From contig NZ_JACJST010000002.1 of assembly GCF_014698305.1 (NCBI RefSeq), forward strand, positions 124,001 through 188,000: a stretch of 64,000 nt of DNA, given 5' to 3'. The translations under genes and the position numbers were made by a program. The notes beneath the pieces are model-generated. The model searched no databases. It saw nothing but the letters and a program-made list of their open reading frames with translations, and was not told the DNA's origin. Below, one piece after another: positions 31,178 through 39,920 of the stretch (positions within the stretch are counted from its first letter, which is position 1; each line of letters begins with the position of its first letter). The DNA comes from Anabaena lutea FACHB-196 (GTDB lineage Bacteria; Cyanobacteriota; Cyanobacteriia; Cyanobacteriales; Nostocaceae).

Positions 31178-33544
31178 TTGAAACGAGCATTGAAAAAGAG
31201 AGTAAAGGCTGTGTTGAACAATACCCCTAACAGTGATGATGCCCCGGTAGAGCAGTTAAATGAGGCTAACCCCAAAGCAACCCGCCGGACGCGAACCCAA
31301 GCCGCTATGATTGGCTTGGCAATCTCAATGGGCGCAACCAGCCTTTTGGTGACTCGACAAAGCGATCAAGCCCAAGCAGCGGCTCCTGTTGGCAGTCAAA
31401 AAGCAGCCTCAACAATTCCGGCTGCTGCTGAGACTGAGATAAAGTTTGTAGCCACAAAGCTGGAGTCCCAAGCCGTCTCATCAGCGAGCGTGCCTGAAAA
31501 TCCTGTCATCGTGGAACCAACAGCAGTTTCGCAAGTGCCTGGGCTTGAAGCTAAATGGCCAATTACAGCCAAAGAAAAGGCTGTCAAAATTCCGGTCTCA
31601 GAAGCCGACAAAAATGCTATCTACTTACAACCCCAAATAGCACCGGAATTGAGAAATAACTCAGTTCAATCCACATTACAAACAGCTAACCAGCTGCCTC
31701 AGACATCACAACAATTTGCAGCCAATCCCAGTGTTGTTGGCAGCCAACCTACACCTGTAACTGTACAAACAGAGAACACAATCAGTAATGATGTGAATGT
31801 CCAACTGAAAGCGCAGCAAGAGTTTGCTCTCAACCGCTTACAGGAAAAATCGAACCGTTTAAGAAATAGTCTGGCGGAGTTGCGGTCTGAGGAGGCCAAC
31901 AATTTATCACAATCGGGTATTGAACAGGCACAGCCAACAACCGTAGCTGATCAAACTGTGGCAGTACAGTCAGAAGATTTGACTAAACCCAAGCAAGTCG
32001 ATCTGATATCCAAGCTAAAAGAGGATAAAAACACAAGTGCGCTAGAGCAGAAGGTAATGACACCTGCACCAGCAGCACCTACAGTTGTCGCTCAATTACC
32101 TCTCTTCACCTACGAGGTTAAACCAGGAGATACATTAGCCGAAATTGCTACCAATTACGGTACATCAGTCTCAGAACTAGTCAAAGCTAATAATCTCAAC
32201 AATCCCAATGAACTGCAAATCAGTCAAAAACTGATTATCCCTGCTGTTAAAGCGGAGCGTAGCCTCTTTGACCAGCCGACTGTAGCAATTCAGCCCAATT
32301 TTGTCCAGCCTAGCAGTATGCCCACAGTTGCTAGTTCTCCTGTGAGTAAGCCTAAATTAGATACCAATCTGACTGTTGGTTCACAATCACCAGTATTTGC
32401 TAACAACAACAGCGTTGCTATTCCCATTCCAGCAGCTAGGGAGAATCAGCTGTCGGTAAACACTCCTGCTATCACCAACAGTATTACCATCCCCGTACCA
32501 GCAGCTAGGGAGAATCAGCTTCCAACTCCAGATACTGAAGCTACTCCCCCCAGATCTTATGGTGTGGGTGGTGATACTCCAATACGCAATCGTGCGACGA
32601 CAACTCAAACTGCTCAAAAACCACCTCGAAAGTTAGCCAAGGCTAAAGGTAATGAGCGTCTCACCAGTTTACAAGCAGAAATTGAGAGACTACGCGAAAA
32701 ATACCGCGCTCAACAATCAGGTATGTCTCAAGAGTCTACTGTAACTGTGCCAACAGTCACGGAAACTGATAATTCAGCCCGACCGATTGCTGTGCAGAGA
32801 AACAAGAATGTCTCCGCTGTAACGGTTAATTCCCAACTCAATTCAGTGGCGATTCCTGTACCTCAACCCATACTACCCAGTTACAGCGAAAAACCTGTTA
32901 AGCCTCTATTCCGTGCTACTCGTCCCACTAACGAGCCAATTAACCCAGAATTTCTGTCAAATCAAACAGCAGCCCCGAAATATTCCAATCGTAATTCATC
33001 TGGCATTAGGTTAGCAGTACCTCCCGCAGGTGTTACCGCTACTGAGTCTTTAGGTAAATTGCGAGGAACTAGGGTGTCTCCCACCTTGCCACCTTTGGCA
33101 TCTGTGGATATATACTTACCTAGATCTGTTGACCCAAATACTAATTCCCCATCTACTTCTTCCACAGGTTATATTTGGCCAGCAAAGGGAGTTCTTTCCT
33201 CTGGTTATGGCTGGCGTTGGGGTAGAATGCACAGGGGTATTGATATTGCTAACGGCGTTGGTACACCAATCTACGCATCGGCTCCTGGTGTAGTAGAAAA
33301 AGCAGGCTGGAATAACGGTGGTTATGGCATTTTAGTTGAAATCCGCCATGCCGATGGTAGCATGACTCGTTATGCTCACAACAGCCGAGTTTTGGTACAA
33401 GTCGGTCAACAAGTAGAACAAGGGCAAACAATCGCCGCTATGGGCAGCACTGGTTTCAGCACTGGCCCTCACAGCCACTTTGAAGTTCATCCATCAGGTA
33501 AAGGTGCAGTTAACCCCATTGCTTTCTTACCAGCACGGCTGTAA
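31178..33544 (+). CDS. LysM and M23 peptidase envelope protein (NlpD/EnvC-like)
   Basis: The 788-residue protein starts at TTG with AGGAGG 6 bases upstream. A membrane segment (about residues 42-62, AAMIGLAISMGATSLLV) follows a basic N-terminus. A long Gln/Pro/Val-rich low-complexity region carries a LysM peptidoglycan-binding module at about residues 312-355 (YEVKPGDTLAEIATNYG). The M23 zinc endopeptidase domain is at about 665-785, with ligands H685 and D689 (HRGID), and H765/H767 (HSH). An active metallopeptidase is therefore predicted, cutting peptidoglycan cross-links during division or cell-wall remodelling. A duplicated IPxPAARENQL peptide lies near residues 411-450. Confidence 0.92.
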   Translation: MKRALKKRVKAVLNNTPNSDDAPVEQLNEANPKATRRTRTQAAMIGLAISMGATSLLVTRQSDQAQAAAPVGSQKAASTIPAAAETEIKFVATKLESQAVSSASVPENPVIVEPTAVSQVPGLEAKWPITAKEKAVKIPVSEADKNAIYLQPQIAPELRNNSVQSTLQTANQLPQTSQQFAANPSVVGSQPTPVTVQTENTISNDVNVQLKAQQEFALNRLQEKSNRLRNSLAELRSEEANNLSQSGIEQAQPTTVADQTVAVQSEDLTKPKQVDLISKLKEDKNTSALEQKVMTPAPAAPTVVAQLPLFTYEVKPGDTLAEIATNYGTSVSELVKANNLNNPNELQISQKLIIPAVKAERSLFDQPTVAIQPNFVQPSSMPTVASSPVSKPKLDTNLTVGSQSPVFANNNSVAIPIPAARENQLSVNTPAITNSITIPVPAARENQLPTPDTEATPPRSYGVGGDTPIRNRATTTQTAQKPPRKLAKAKGNERLTSLQAEIERLREKYRAQQSGMSQESTVTVPTVTETDNSARPIAVQRNKNVSAVTVNSQLNSVAIPVPQPILPSYSEKPVKPLFRATRPTNEPINPEFLSNQTAAPKYSNRNSSGIRLAVPPAGVTATESLGKLRGTRVSPTLPPLASVDIYLPRSVDPNTNSPSTSSTGYIWPAKGVLSSGYGWRWGRMHRGIDIANGVGTPIYASAPGVVEKAGWNNGGYGILVEIRHADGSMTRYAHNSRVLVQVGQQVEQGQTIAAMGSTGFSTGPHSHFEVHPSGKGAVNPIAFLPARL

Positions 33545-33583
33545 TGACTAGCTGTTTTTAACTCAGGCATTGCCTTGTTCGTT

Positions 33584-33613
33584 GAGGGAGATATACTCCC
33601 TCTTTGATTTTTT
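33584..33613 (+). terminator. Terminator of the M23 peptidase gene
   Basis: GAGGGAG / CTCCCTC stem with the loop ATATA, followed by TTTGATTTTTT. Confidence 0.88.
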
Positions 33614-33690
33614 GAGAGGAGATTTTTATAAATAGGAATTGCGATCGCTAAAATTGTATGCTATCTTAATAGAAGTTGATGAAACAACAC

Positions 33691-33764
33691 GGCTCAGTAG
33701 CTCAGTTGGTTAGAGTACGGGACTCATAAGCCTGGGGTCGTCAGTTCAAATCTGACCTGAGCCA
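33691..33764 (+). tRNA. tRNA-Met (CAT)
   Basis: A 74-base cloverleaf. Acceptor GGCTCAG/CTGAGCC; D-arm GCTC-AGTTGGTTA-GAGT; anticodon loop CTCATAA with anticodon CAT at 33725-33727; T-arm GTCAG-TTCAAAT-CTGAC; discriminator A. It lacks the C1-A72 mismatch of initiators (it has G1-C72), so it is elongator Met, or possibly an Ile2 lysidine tRNA. The 3' CCA is not encoded. The anticodon stem has a G-T and an A-G pair at its base and top, which is unusual. Confidence 0.93.
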
Positions 33765-34372
33765 TTTAAAAAATCTAATATTTGTCAGCACATCAGCCGA
33801 TAGTCAAACTTTCAGGACTATGCGGCTTTTGCTCTAATTATCTTACTTTTACGATTCAGGTGAAATAAAAGGCAGCAGTTTACCAAAACTATAGCCTTTC
33901 TACAGCAGGGAACTCTTAACAGGGAACATGGAAGGTGGGCTACAAGGTTTCTGAATAAAGCATATTTAAAGAAAGGTTGATGTCTAAAGAAGACAGAATT
34001 AAGGTATAGCAACGGACAAGGCTGTTAGGACATCAACCAATGCTAAAACTTAGACACCAAAAGACTTTTAGCTCTGTCACCTGCTATAAGTAAGTCAAGC
34101 TTAAAAAACATCAAATAGACCCAACTCCCTTTTCTAGTAGGAAACGGTGAATCAAAGCCTCTCTACTGTTAGGGTAGAGGTTTATCAGAGAGATATTACA
34201 TTTATCACGAGGCGAAATTTATTGTTAATACCTGCTTCATTTTGCGATTTTAGTTGTGAAGCTAATAAACTAAAAATTTCCTGCATCAATAGGTGATAGT
34301 GAAGTTTATCAAAATTTGTACTTTTGTTACCTAATGAGTCAGAATAATCGAACCCCATTTTAAGCCAACAAG
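33765..34372. other. Gap after tRNA-Met
   Basis: 608 bases with no accepted gene. It contains a possible terminator (33795-33830) and a partial copy (33905-33952) of the repeat that flanks the multi-GAF kinase gene (shared AACTCTTAACAGGGAAC and TACAAGGTTTCT). The frames at 33818-34012 and 34185-34442 (minus) show no family features. Confidence 0.5.
33795..33830 (+). terminator. Probable terminator of tRNA-Met
   Basis: AGCCGATAGTC pairs with GACTATGCGGCT (one bulge), followed by four T residues. Confidence 0.5.
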
Positions 34373-34585
34373 CTACTTTTTTTCTTCCGTTTCTCGCAGT
34401 TGCTTCTCTGTCCGTGCGTAGGGGTCTGTCTTCGGCCTCCAAGAAGGAAACAAGCCAATAAAAAATTTGTTCATGGCTAGGCGCGTATGAGTGCTGGCTT
34501 GCCCTAATGAACCAGTAAACACTTTATCTCCTGCCGCCACAAACAACAAAAAGCCAATGAGTATAAAAGGCATATACCGTTTCAT
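34373..34585 (-). CDS. Small single-TM membrane protein, unknown function
   Basis: The 70-residue protein starts MKRYMPFILIGFLLFVAAGD: an N-terminal transmembrane helix or uncleaved signal. It is followed by a basic segment (FIGLFPSWRPKTDPYARTEKQ) ending in charged residues. GGGAG lies 8 bases before ATG, supporting translation. The composition looks like a conserved cyanobacterial small protein, but I cannot name a family. No neighbour is close enough for an operon. Confidence 0.7.
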   Translation of the reverse strand: MKRYMPFILIGFLLFVAAGDKVFTGSLGQASTHTRLAMNKFFIGLFPSWRPKTDPYARTEKQLRETEEKK

Positions 34586-34977
34586 CTTTAAACTCCCTCA
34601 TGCTAAAGCTTTCTAAAAGCTAACAAGCGATACTTCCAGTGAGCTACATTAATTCTTTCTTATTTAGTTCATTTATATAAAAAAATAAGTTACTCGTCAA
34701 TATTCAGTATAGTAACAAAATACTCGCAAATGCTAATTGATATAGATAAGTAGTGGTGCAAAATAAATTGCACATTTTGAGAAGGGAATTCTTAACAGGG
34801 AACAGAACAAGATTACAAGGGTTTCTATTTTTTGGCAAAATGTGTAAATAATTTTGCTGAGGTACTTGTTTTTAAATTATACAAAATATAATTTTTTAGC
34901 TAGTTAACTACTTAGGAATAGCAGAATTTTTTTGATACGCACTAAAGTACCAGAAGATCCTGAGCTAGGATTCATAC
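34586..34977. other. Gap downstream of the multi-GAF kinase
   Basis: 392 AT-rich bases. It contains one copy (34756-34867) of a 112-bp direct repeat whose other copy lies at 38177-38288. No gene is seen. Confidence 0.55.
34756..34867 (+). repeat. 112-bp direct repeat, copy 1 (downstream of the kinase gene)
   Basis: It shares with 38177-38288 the blocks GTGCAAAATAAATTGCA, AGGGAACAG, ATTTTTTGGCAAAATGT and TTTGCTGA-GTAC at the same spacing. Both copies are in the same orientation. It contains the small palindrome TGCAAAATAAATTGCA. Confidence 0.8.
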
Positions 34978-37900
34978 CTAGCGATTCATGGGAATTTCAA
35001 TGCAAAACTCAGCACCATTACCAGGTTCAGAAGAACACTTAATTTGACCACCGTGCTTTTCCACAATAATTTGATAACTGACAGATAATCCTAAACCAGT
35101 ACCTTGTCCAGGTTCCTTAGTAGTAAAGAAAGGGTCAAAAATACGCGATTCCATACCTTGAGGAATCCCACAACCATTATCAGCAATACGAATCACAACA
35201 GAATTTTTATTTGTCACTTCTGTACAAATGCAAATTTTAGGATTGTCAGTTAATTTTCCCGCTGCTAATGATTGTTCTATCCCCCAAATCGCGTTATTAA
35301 TAATATTCATAAACACCTGATTCATCTGGGCTGCATAGCAAAATACCGGAGGCAAATTACCATATTTTTTAACTATCTCAATAGCTGGAAAATTAGTCTG
35401 TGGTTGCAGCCGATTTTGCAAAATTAAAAGCGTGCTATCGATGCCTTCATGCAAATTAATTGGCTTTTTTTCGGCTTCATCAAGGCGAGAAAAAGTCCGT
35501 AAAGAAAGCACTAATTGACGAATACGATCTGCTCCGCTCATCATGGAACTGAGAATTTTAGGCAAATCATCAGCGATAAAATCTAAATCTACATCTGCTA
35601 CTTGGTTTTGAATTTCTTCTATGGGCTGGGGATAGTTTTTTTGATAAAGGCGCAGCAATGTTAATAAATCTTCGGTGTGGTTAGAAACGTAGGGTATATT
35701 ACCGTAAATAAAACTAATTGGGTTATTAATTTCATGAGCGACTCCAGCAACTAACTGCCCTAAGCCAGCCATTTTTTCACTTTGAATTAACTGGCTCTGA
35801 GTTTGCTGCAATTCCTTGAGAGTTTGGGTAATTTCTTCTTTTTGACGTTGTGTCCGTTCGAGTAATTCAGCTTGCTGGAGTCCTACCCCTAATTGAGAGC
35901 CAATCTGCACCAACAAATCTACTTCATCTTCTTGCCAATCACGAGGTTCAGTATTTTGATAAGCTGCCAATAATCCCCAGAGTTGCTCTCCTTGAAAAAT
36001 TGGCACAATCATATATGCTCTGGCTTCTGTAGGTGTAATTAGGGCAAGATGACGGTTAGAATCAGTTATGTTAGAGGTATCTTTAACAACAATAATTTTA
36101 CCATTAATGTATTCTCCTCCTTGGGTTTTTTGCAGGAAATTATCGGTAATTACAGGCACAAGTTCCCATATTGGTGTCCAACCATAAGCCAAGGATTCCG
36201 CTACAAATTCGCCACTTCCATCAGGCTGAAAGCGGTAAATTGTCACTCGATCAACTTCTAATAGTCGTAGAACTTCTTGAGTACTAGTAGCAAAAATAGT
36301 ATTCAGATCAAGAGATTGGCGAATTTTCTCCACCGTTGCGGCTAAAGCTTTTTCCCTTTCTGCCGCTTTCCGTTCTCGTTCGGCAGCTTTAGCCAATTTC
36401 TCGGCTTGAATTTGCACCTGTTGTAAAGACTCAGCTTGCTGTAATGCCACACCTAATTGCACACCAACTTGTGCCAGCAAGTTAATTTCTTCATCTTGCC
36501 AATAACGGGGTTGAGAATTTTGATAAGCTACCAATAATCCCCACAGCTTTTCACCTTGGGAAATGGGGACAAAAACTTCATTTCGCGCATACTTTCCAGC
36601 TTGTGTTCCTTGTAAGAAAACACCTTCATTCACAGGTTGAGGCTTAATGATTGGTGTCCAGTCATCTAAAATGGAATCAGCTACAAATTCCCCACTCCAG
36701 TCAGGGTAGAAGCGATAAATTGCCACTCTTTCTACTTCTAAGAGTCCTCTAACTTCTTGAGTAGTGGTTTTAAAGATGGTGTCAATATCCAAAGACTGAC
36801 GAATTTTATCGACAGTATTCACTAATGCCCGTTGCCGTTCTGCTGCTTTGCTAATTTCTGCGGCTTGTTTCTGCATTTTTTGCAAATATTCGGCTTGCTG
36901 CAAAGCTACACCCAATTGTGAACCAACTTGGGTGAGTAAGTAGACTTCATCTTCTTGCCAATCGCGGGTTCCTGTGTTTTGGTAAACTGCCAATAAACCC
37001 CAAATTTTATGATTATAAAGAATAGCCACGATTACATAAGCCCTGGCTTGATAACTTTCTAAAACTTTGATGTAACAATCGCTAAATCCGGCATTATAAA
37101 TATCATTACAAACACGGTATACTTCACCTTTAGCGAAGCGACCACCTCCTGTATCTTGTAGATAGGTATCGGTGAGAGGTTCCACTATTTCTTTTAATTT
37201 ACATTCGCTGATGTTGTCACCTAACTCTGGTCGTTGTAACTGTTCTTGCATGAGTGTAACCCAACCTTGAGTTACAGATTCAAACACGAATTCACCACTC
37301 CAATCGGGATTGAAGCGATAAATAGCGGCGCGATCGCTATTCAGTAGTTGTCTGAGTTCTTCTGTGGTGGTGCGGAAAATGCTTTCTAAATCAAGGGACT
37401 GGCGAATTTTTTCGATAGTTCTAGCTATGGTTTTTTGCCATTCTGCTGCTTTTTCTCTAGCTTTCGCTTGTGCAAGTTGTGCAGATTGTAGTTTCATTTG
37501 TTCTATGTAATCTGCTTGCTGTAAAGCAACTCCTAAATGTTCGGCAATTAATTGTACAAATTCAATTTCTGATGCTTCCCATTGTCGGGGTCTACTACAA
37601 TGATGAATACACAGCAATCCCCATAAATCCTTGCATTTGATTAAGGGGACAGCTATATTTGCACGGACTTGAAATTTTTCTAACATCTGAAGATGGCAAT
37701 CAGTGGTATTATCTTGACAAATGTCAAATATTGCCCTGATTTTCTCTTCCTGAGAGATATCAGCAAAATTTACTGCAAAGCAGCAATCTCTCAGTTTGGT
37801 AGCCAAGGCTGGAACCCATTCTGTTCCTACATCCTCATAGATAAATTCCCCTTCCCATGCCGATTCAGGATGAAACCGAAACACCCCAACCCGATCTGTA

Positions 37901-38100
37901 TTGAGCAACTGACGTACTTCGGTAACTGTAATTTTAAAGATAGTATCTATATCTAGAGATTCACGAATGTGGGCAATTACTCTAGACAAAGCTTTTTGTT
38001 TTTCTCCTTGATCCAGAGAAAATTTCATATCTAGCTGATATTCTGTTTGGGAAGTTGGTTGTATCAGTTCCATGATCAAAAAATTCTCCATTTCCCACAT
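34978..38100 (-). CDS. Four-GAF sensor histidine kinase, two GAFs cyanobacteriochrome-like
   Basis: This 1040-residue soluble kinase has GAF domains at about 38-197, 230-405, 428-557 and 588-745, joined by near-identical helical linkers (EKIRQSLD-type). The kinase core follows: HisKA H789 (GVAHEINNP), the N box near residue 935, and DNGCGIP / GTGLGLS. GAF1 carries Cys135-His136 (TDCHLQMLEKF) and HHCSRPRQW, and GAF2 carries Cys342-Tyr343 (SDCYIKVLESY). These are at the place where cyanobacteriochromes attach bilin. GAF3 lacks that helix and GAF4 has no Cys. No response regulator lies nearby. Light sensing is an inference. Start may be 9 codons downstream. Confidence 0.92.
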   Translation of the reverse strand: MWEMENFLIMELIQPTSQTEYQLDMKFSLDQGEKQKALSRVIAHIRESLDIDTIFKITVTEVRQLLNTDRVGVFRFHPESAWEGEFIYEDVGTEWVPALATKLRDCCFAVNFADISQEEKIRAIFDICQDNTTDCHLQMLEKFQVRANIAVPLIKCKDLWGLLCIHHCSRPRQWEASEIEFVQLIAEHLGVALQQADYIEQMKLQSAQLAQAKAREKAAEWQKTIARTIEKIRQSLDLESIFRTTTEELRQLLNSDRAAIYRFNPDWSGEFVFESVTQGWVTLMQEQLQRPELGDNISECKLKEIVEPLTDTYLQDTGGGRFAKGEVYRVCNDIYNAGFSDCYIKVLESYQARAYVIVAILYNHKIWGLLAVYQNTGTRDWQEDEVYLLTQVGSQLGVALQQAEYLQKMQKQAAEISKAAERQRALVNTVDKIRQSLDIDTIFKTTTQEVRGLLEVERVAIYRFYPDWSGEFVADSILDDWTPIIKPQPVNEGVFLQGTQAGKYARNEVFVPISQGEKLWGLLVAYQNSQPRYWQDEEINLLAQVGVQLGVALQQAESLQQVQIQAEKLAKAAERERKAAEREKALAATVEKIRQSLDLNTIFATSTQEVLRLLEVDRVTIYRFQPDGSGEFVAESLAYGWTPIWELVPVITDNFLQKTQGGEYINGKIIVVKDTSNITDSNRHLALITPTEARAYMIVPIFQGEQLWGLLAAYQNTEPRDWQEDEVDLLVQIGSQLGVGLQQAELLERTQRQKEEITQTLKELQQTQSQLIQSEKMAGLGQLVAGVAHEINNPISFIYGNIPYVSNHTEDLLTLLRLYQKNYPQPIEEIQNQVADVDLDFIADDLPKILSSMMSGADRIRQLVLSLRTFSRLDEAEKKPINLHEGIDSTLLILQNRLQPQTNFPAIEIVKKYGNLPPVFCYAAQMNQVFMNIINNAIWGIEQSLAAGKLTDNPKICICTEVTNKNSVVIRIADNGCGIPQGMESRIFDPFFTTKEPGQGTGLGLSVSYQIIVEKHGGQIKCSSEPGNGAEFCIEIPMNR

Positions 38101-38176
38101 GATTCTTAAATATAGTCCACTATCTTCTCTAAGGTAACAATAAATGTTGGTATCTGTTAAGTGTATACAAGTAATC

Positions 38177-38288
38177 GTGCAAAATAAATTGCATATTTAG
38201 GGGAGGGAATAGGAAATAGGGAACAGTAAAGGAATACAGAGATTTTTATTTTTTGGCAAAATGTATAATTAACTTTGCTGAAGTACTC
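38177..38288 (+). repeat. 112-bp direct repeat, copy 2 (upstream of the kinase gene)
   Basis: The partner of 34756-34867, of equal length. It lies within 80-190 bases of the kinase start codon, so it overlaps the likely promoter region. Confidence 0.8.
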
Positions 38289-38373
38289 ATATAGTATAGG
38301 GACACGATATGATCGCATCCCTACCGAAATATTTATGACAGCAGAAAACAGCGCTCTATGGGCTGCAATAGAA

Positions 38374-38535
38374 TCATCTTCGCTTGGCAGTGCTGCGTCG
38401 GAGTTCGCGTGTTTCGTCTTCTCGACGACGGCGATCGCGCCAATCAGCGAGTGTTAAATAAACGACACCGCCTGTAACTGATACTAGCAGCACTACGGCA
38501 ACCAAAGCCAAAATACTCAGGAATGGATTTTCCAC
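38374..38535 (-). CDS. 53-residue membrane microprotein behind petN
   Basis: A frame starting at GTG (38535) reads MENPFLSILALVAVVLLVSV, then TGGVVYLTLADWRDRRRRED and a basic tail ending STAKRR. It has one transmembrane helix and a strongly charged, arginine-rich cytoplasmic tail. AGAGGA lies 3 bases before the start and overlaps the petN stop (seven bases between genes), so it is probably co-translated with petN. I cannot name a family. Given its partner, a role linked to the cytochrome b6f complex or its assembly is possible, but only inferred. It is below the size most gene finders accept. Confidence 0.7.
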   Translation of the reverse strand: MENPFLSILALVAVVLLVSVTGGVVYLTLADWRDRRRREDETRELRRSTAKRR

Positions 38536-38542
38536 GATTCCT

Positions 38543-38629
38543 CTATAGTCCGTTGCGTCCCCAAACTACCATTGAAATCGACCAAGTGAACACAACTAAC
38601 AGTGATACCCAACCCAGTGTCAAAATCAT
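38543..38629 (-). CDS. petN: Cytochrome b6f complex subunit 8 (PetN)
   Basis: The 28-residue single-helix protein starts [20 protein letters not shown] and ends VVWGRNGL, the unmistakable PetN sequence. PetN is a small structural subunit of the b6f complex in the thylakoid membrane and is essential for its stability. It is one residue shorter at the N-terminus than the usual 29 (M-I-L rather than M-x-I-L). GGA lies just before ATG. It is divergent from the four-helix membrane protein gene at 38730. Confidence 0.95.
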   Translation of the reverse strand: MILTLGWVSLLVVFTWSISMVVWGRNGL

Positions 38630-38729
38630 AGTTCCACTTTTCAAATAATTACAAAACGTCTCTAATACCTATCATACCGGGAAAAGGCAGTTGATTTGTT
38701 AACTATATTTTGAGGAACTTGCTAAGTTT

Positions 38730-39176
38730 ATGGAACTAATGGCGGAACGCGTAGAATCGGTAAAAGCAGGCATTATCGGCGGTTTATCTGTGGGAGTAGC
38801 TTTTCTCTTCAGCAGTGTTATTAATAGTTTGGTGCTGGGTAAGTATTTTCCCATACTGATTCTGGATAAATCTAATCTAGTTAATTTACAATTTTTACTG
38901 AGTAGCGCCATAGCGGGCTTTTCTGGTTTGCTATTTGGTATAACATATCGCTATATTATCCGCACTGATACAAATCCTCACCTTAATACTGGTGGTATCT
39001 TTGCTTTTGGCTTGGTGCGGGGATTAACTCAGATAGAAGTTGGTTGGAATTATACTGGTACGATTCTGCCTTTTTTAACATTATCGGGAGAAAGTATATT
39101 ATCCTTTGCTGTTGCTGCTTTTGTTCTCGATACTGCTATCCTACTTGGTTGGCTTAAACCTTTTTCTTCAACTTAA
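38730..39176 (+). CDS. Four-helix membrane protein of unknown function
   Basis: The 148-residue protein has about four hydrophobic helices: AGIIGGLSVGVAFLFSSVI; LQFLLSSAIAGFSGLLFGIT; GGIFAFGLVRGL; and ILSFAVAAFVLDTAILLGWL. The pattern is glycine-rich and typical of a conserved cyanobacterial inner- or thylakoid-membrane protein. AGGA lies 12 bases before the first ATG and 21 before an alternative at 38739. It is divergent from petN. No function can be assigned. Confidence 0.75.
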   Translation: MELMAERVESVKAGIIGGLSVGVAFLFSSVINSLVLGKYFPILILDKSNLVNLQFLLSSAIAGFSGLLFGITYRYIIRTDTNPHLNTGGIFAFGLVRGLTQIEVGWNYTGTILPFLTLSGESILSFAVAAFVLDTAILLGWLKPFSST

Positions 39177-39210
39177 AGTCTTTGCCATAACCAGAAATTC
39201 ACTAATTACT

Positions 39211-39234
39211 TTTGAATTTTGAATTTTGAATTTT
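39211..39234. repeat. STRR: heptamer TTTTGAA, three copies
   Basis: A tandem AT heptamer immediately before the exonuclease gene; it overlaps its leader. Confidence 0.8.
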
Positions 39235-39243
39235 AAATTATTT

Positions 39244-39819
39244 ATGAATCACTATTTTCTCATCATTGATCTTGAAGCTACTTGTTGTAATGAACGTAGC
39301 ATTCCCCGTCACGAAATGGAAATTATCGAAATTGGGGCGGTAATGTTGAATAGAAAAACCTGGGAACTTGATTCTGAGTTTCAACACTTTATTCAACCTG
39401 TAATAAATCCTCAACTTACAGCTTTTTGTACAGAATTAACTAGTATTTCTCAGCAACAAGTTGACGCAGCACCTCATTTTCCAGAGGTGATGTCAAAATT
39501 GATAGAATGGATGAATTCTTTTCCTAATTATATCTTCTGTTCTTGGGGTAATTACGACAAATCCCAATTTTTACAAGATTGTAAATTTCATCATGTTCCC
39601 TATCCGTTTGGTTCTGAACACAGAAATATTAAAAATGAATTTTCAGAATATTTGGGTGTATCTCATAAGTTTGGTATGGCACAAGCCCTTAAACATTTAA
39701 ACATGGAATTACAAGGTACACATCACCGGGGTATTGATGATGCTAGGAATATTGCCGCTATTTACAGACATATGCAGACTAATAAAAGAAGCAATATCGT
39801 GTCTGGAAGTGATCATTAG
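39244..39819 (+). CDS. DEDDh 3'-5' exonuclease (ERI-1/KapD-like)
   Basis: The 191-residue protein starts MNHYFLIIDLEATCCN: the first DxE motif (D10, E12). It continues with EIIEIGAVMLN, SWGNYDKSQF (second Asp) and THHRGIDDARNIAAIY (His and last Asp). All DEDDh catalytic residues are present. Relatives (ERI-1, KapD) trim RNA 3' ends or act on structured RNA; the substrate here is unknown. ATG 39244 is taken because the conserved region begins there; an upstream TTG at 39226 lies in repeat sequence. Confidence 0.88.
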   Translation: MNHYFLIIDLEATCCNERSIPRHEMEIIEIGAVMLNRKTWELDSEFQHFIQPVINPQLTAFCTELTSISQQQVDAAPHFPEVMSKLIEWMNSFPNYIFCSWGNYDKSQFLQDCKFHHVPYPFGSEHRNIKNEFSEYLGVSHKFGMAQALKHLNMELQGTHHRGIDDARNIAAIYRHMQTNKRSNIVSGSDH

Positions 39820-39870
39820 TGCAGGGGGACGCGGGGACACGGAGACGCGGAAACACGGAGATAAATAACC

Positions 39871-39918
39871 GAATTACGAATTACGAATTACGAATTACGA
39901 ATTACGAATTACGAATTA
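39871..39918. repeat. STRR: heptamer GAATTAC, almost seven copies
   Basis: A perfect tandem heptamer ending three bases before the recJ stop codon. Just before it, 39828-39862 holds GGGACACGGAGACGCGG-type octamer repeats. Confidence 0.9.
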
Positions 39919-39920
39919 TT

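Noticed and set aside
34185-34442. 85-codon minus-strand frame overlapping the small membrane protein gene
   Set aside because: It is the out-of-frame shadow of 34373-34585, whose ribosome binding site and TM helix are better supported.
39871-39918. Tandem heptamers as a CRISPR-like array
   Set aside because: Units are 7 bases with no spacers between them, and no cas gene is present. The same applies to 55151-55230.
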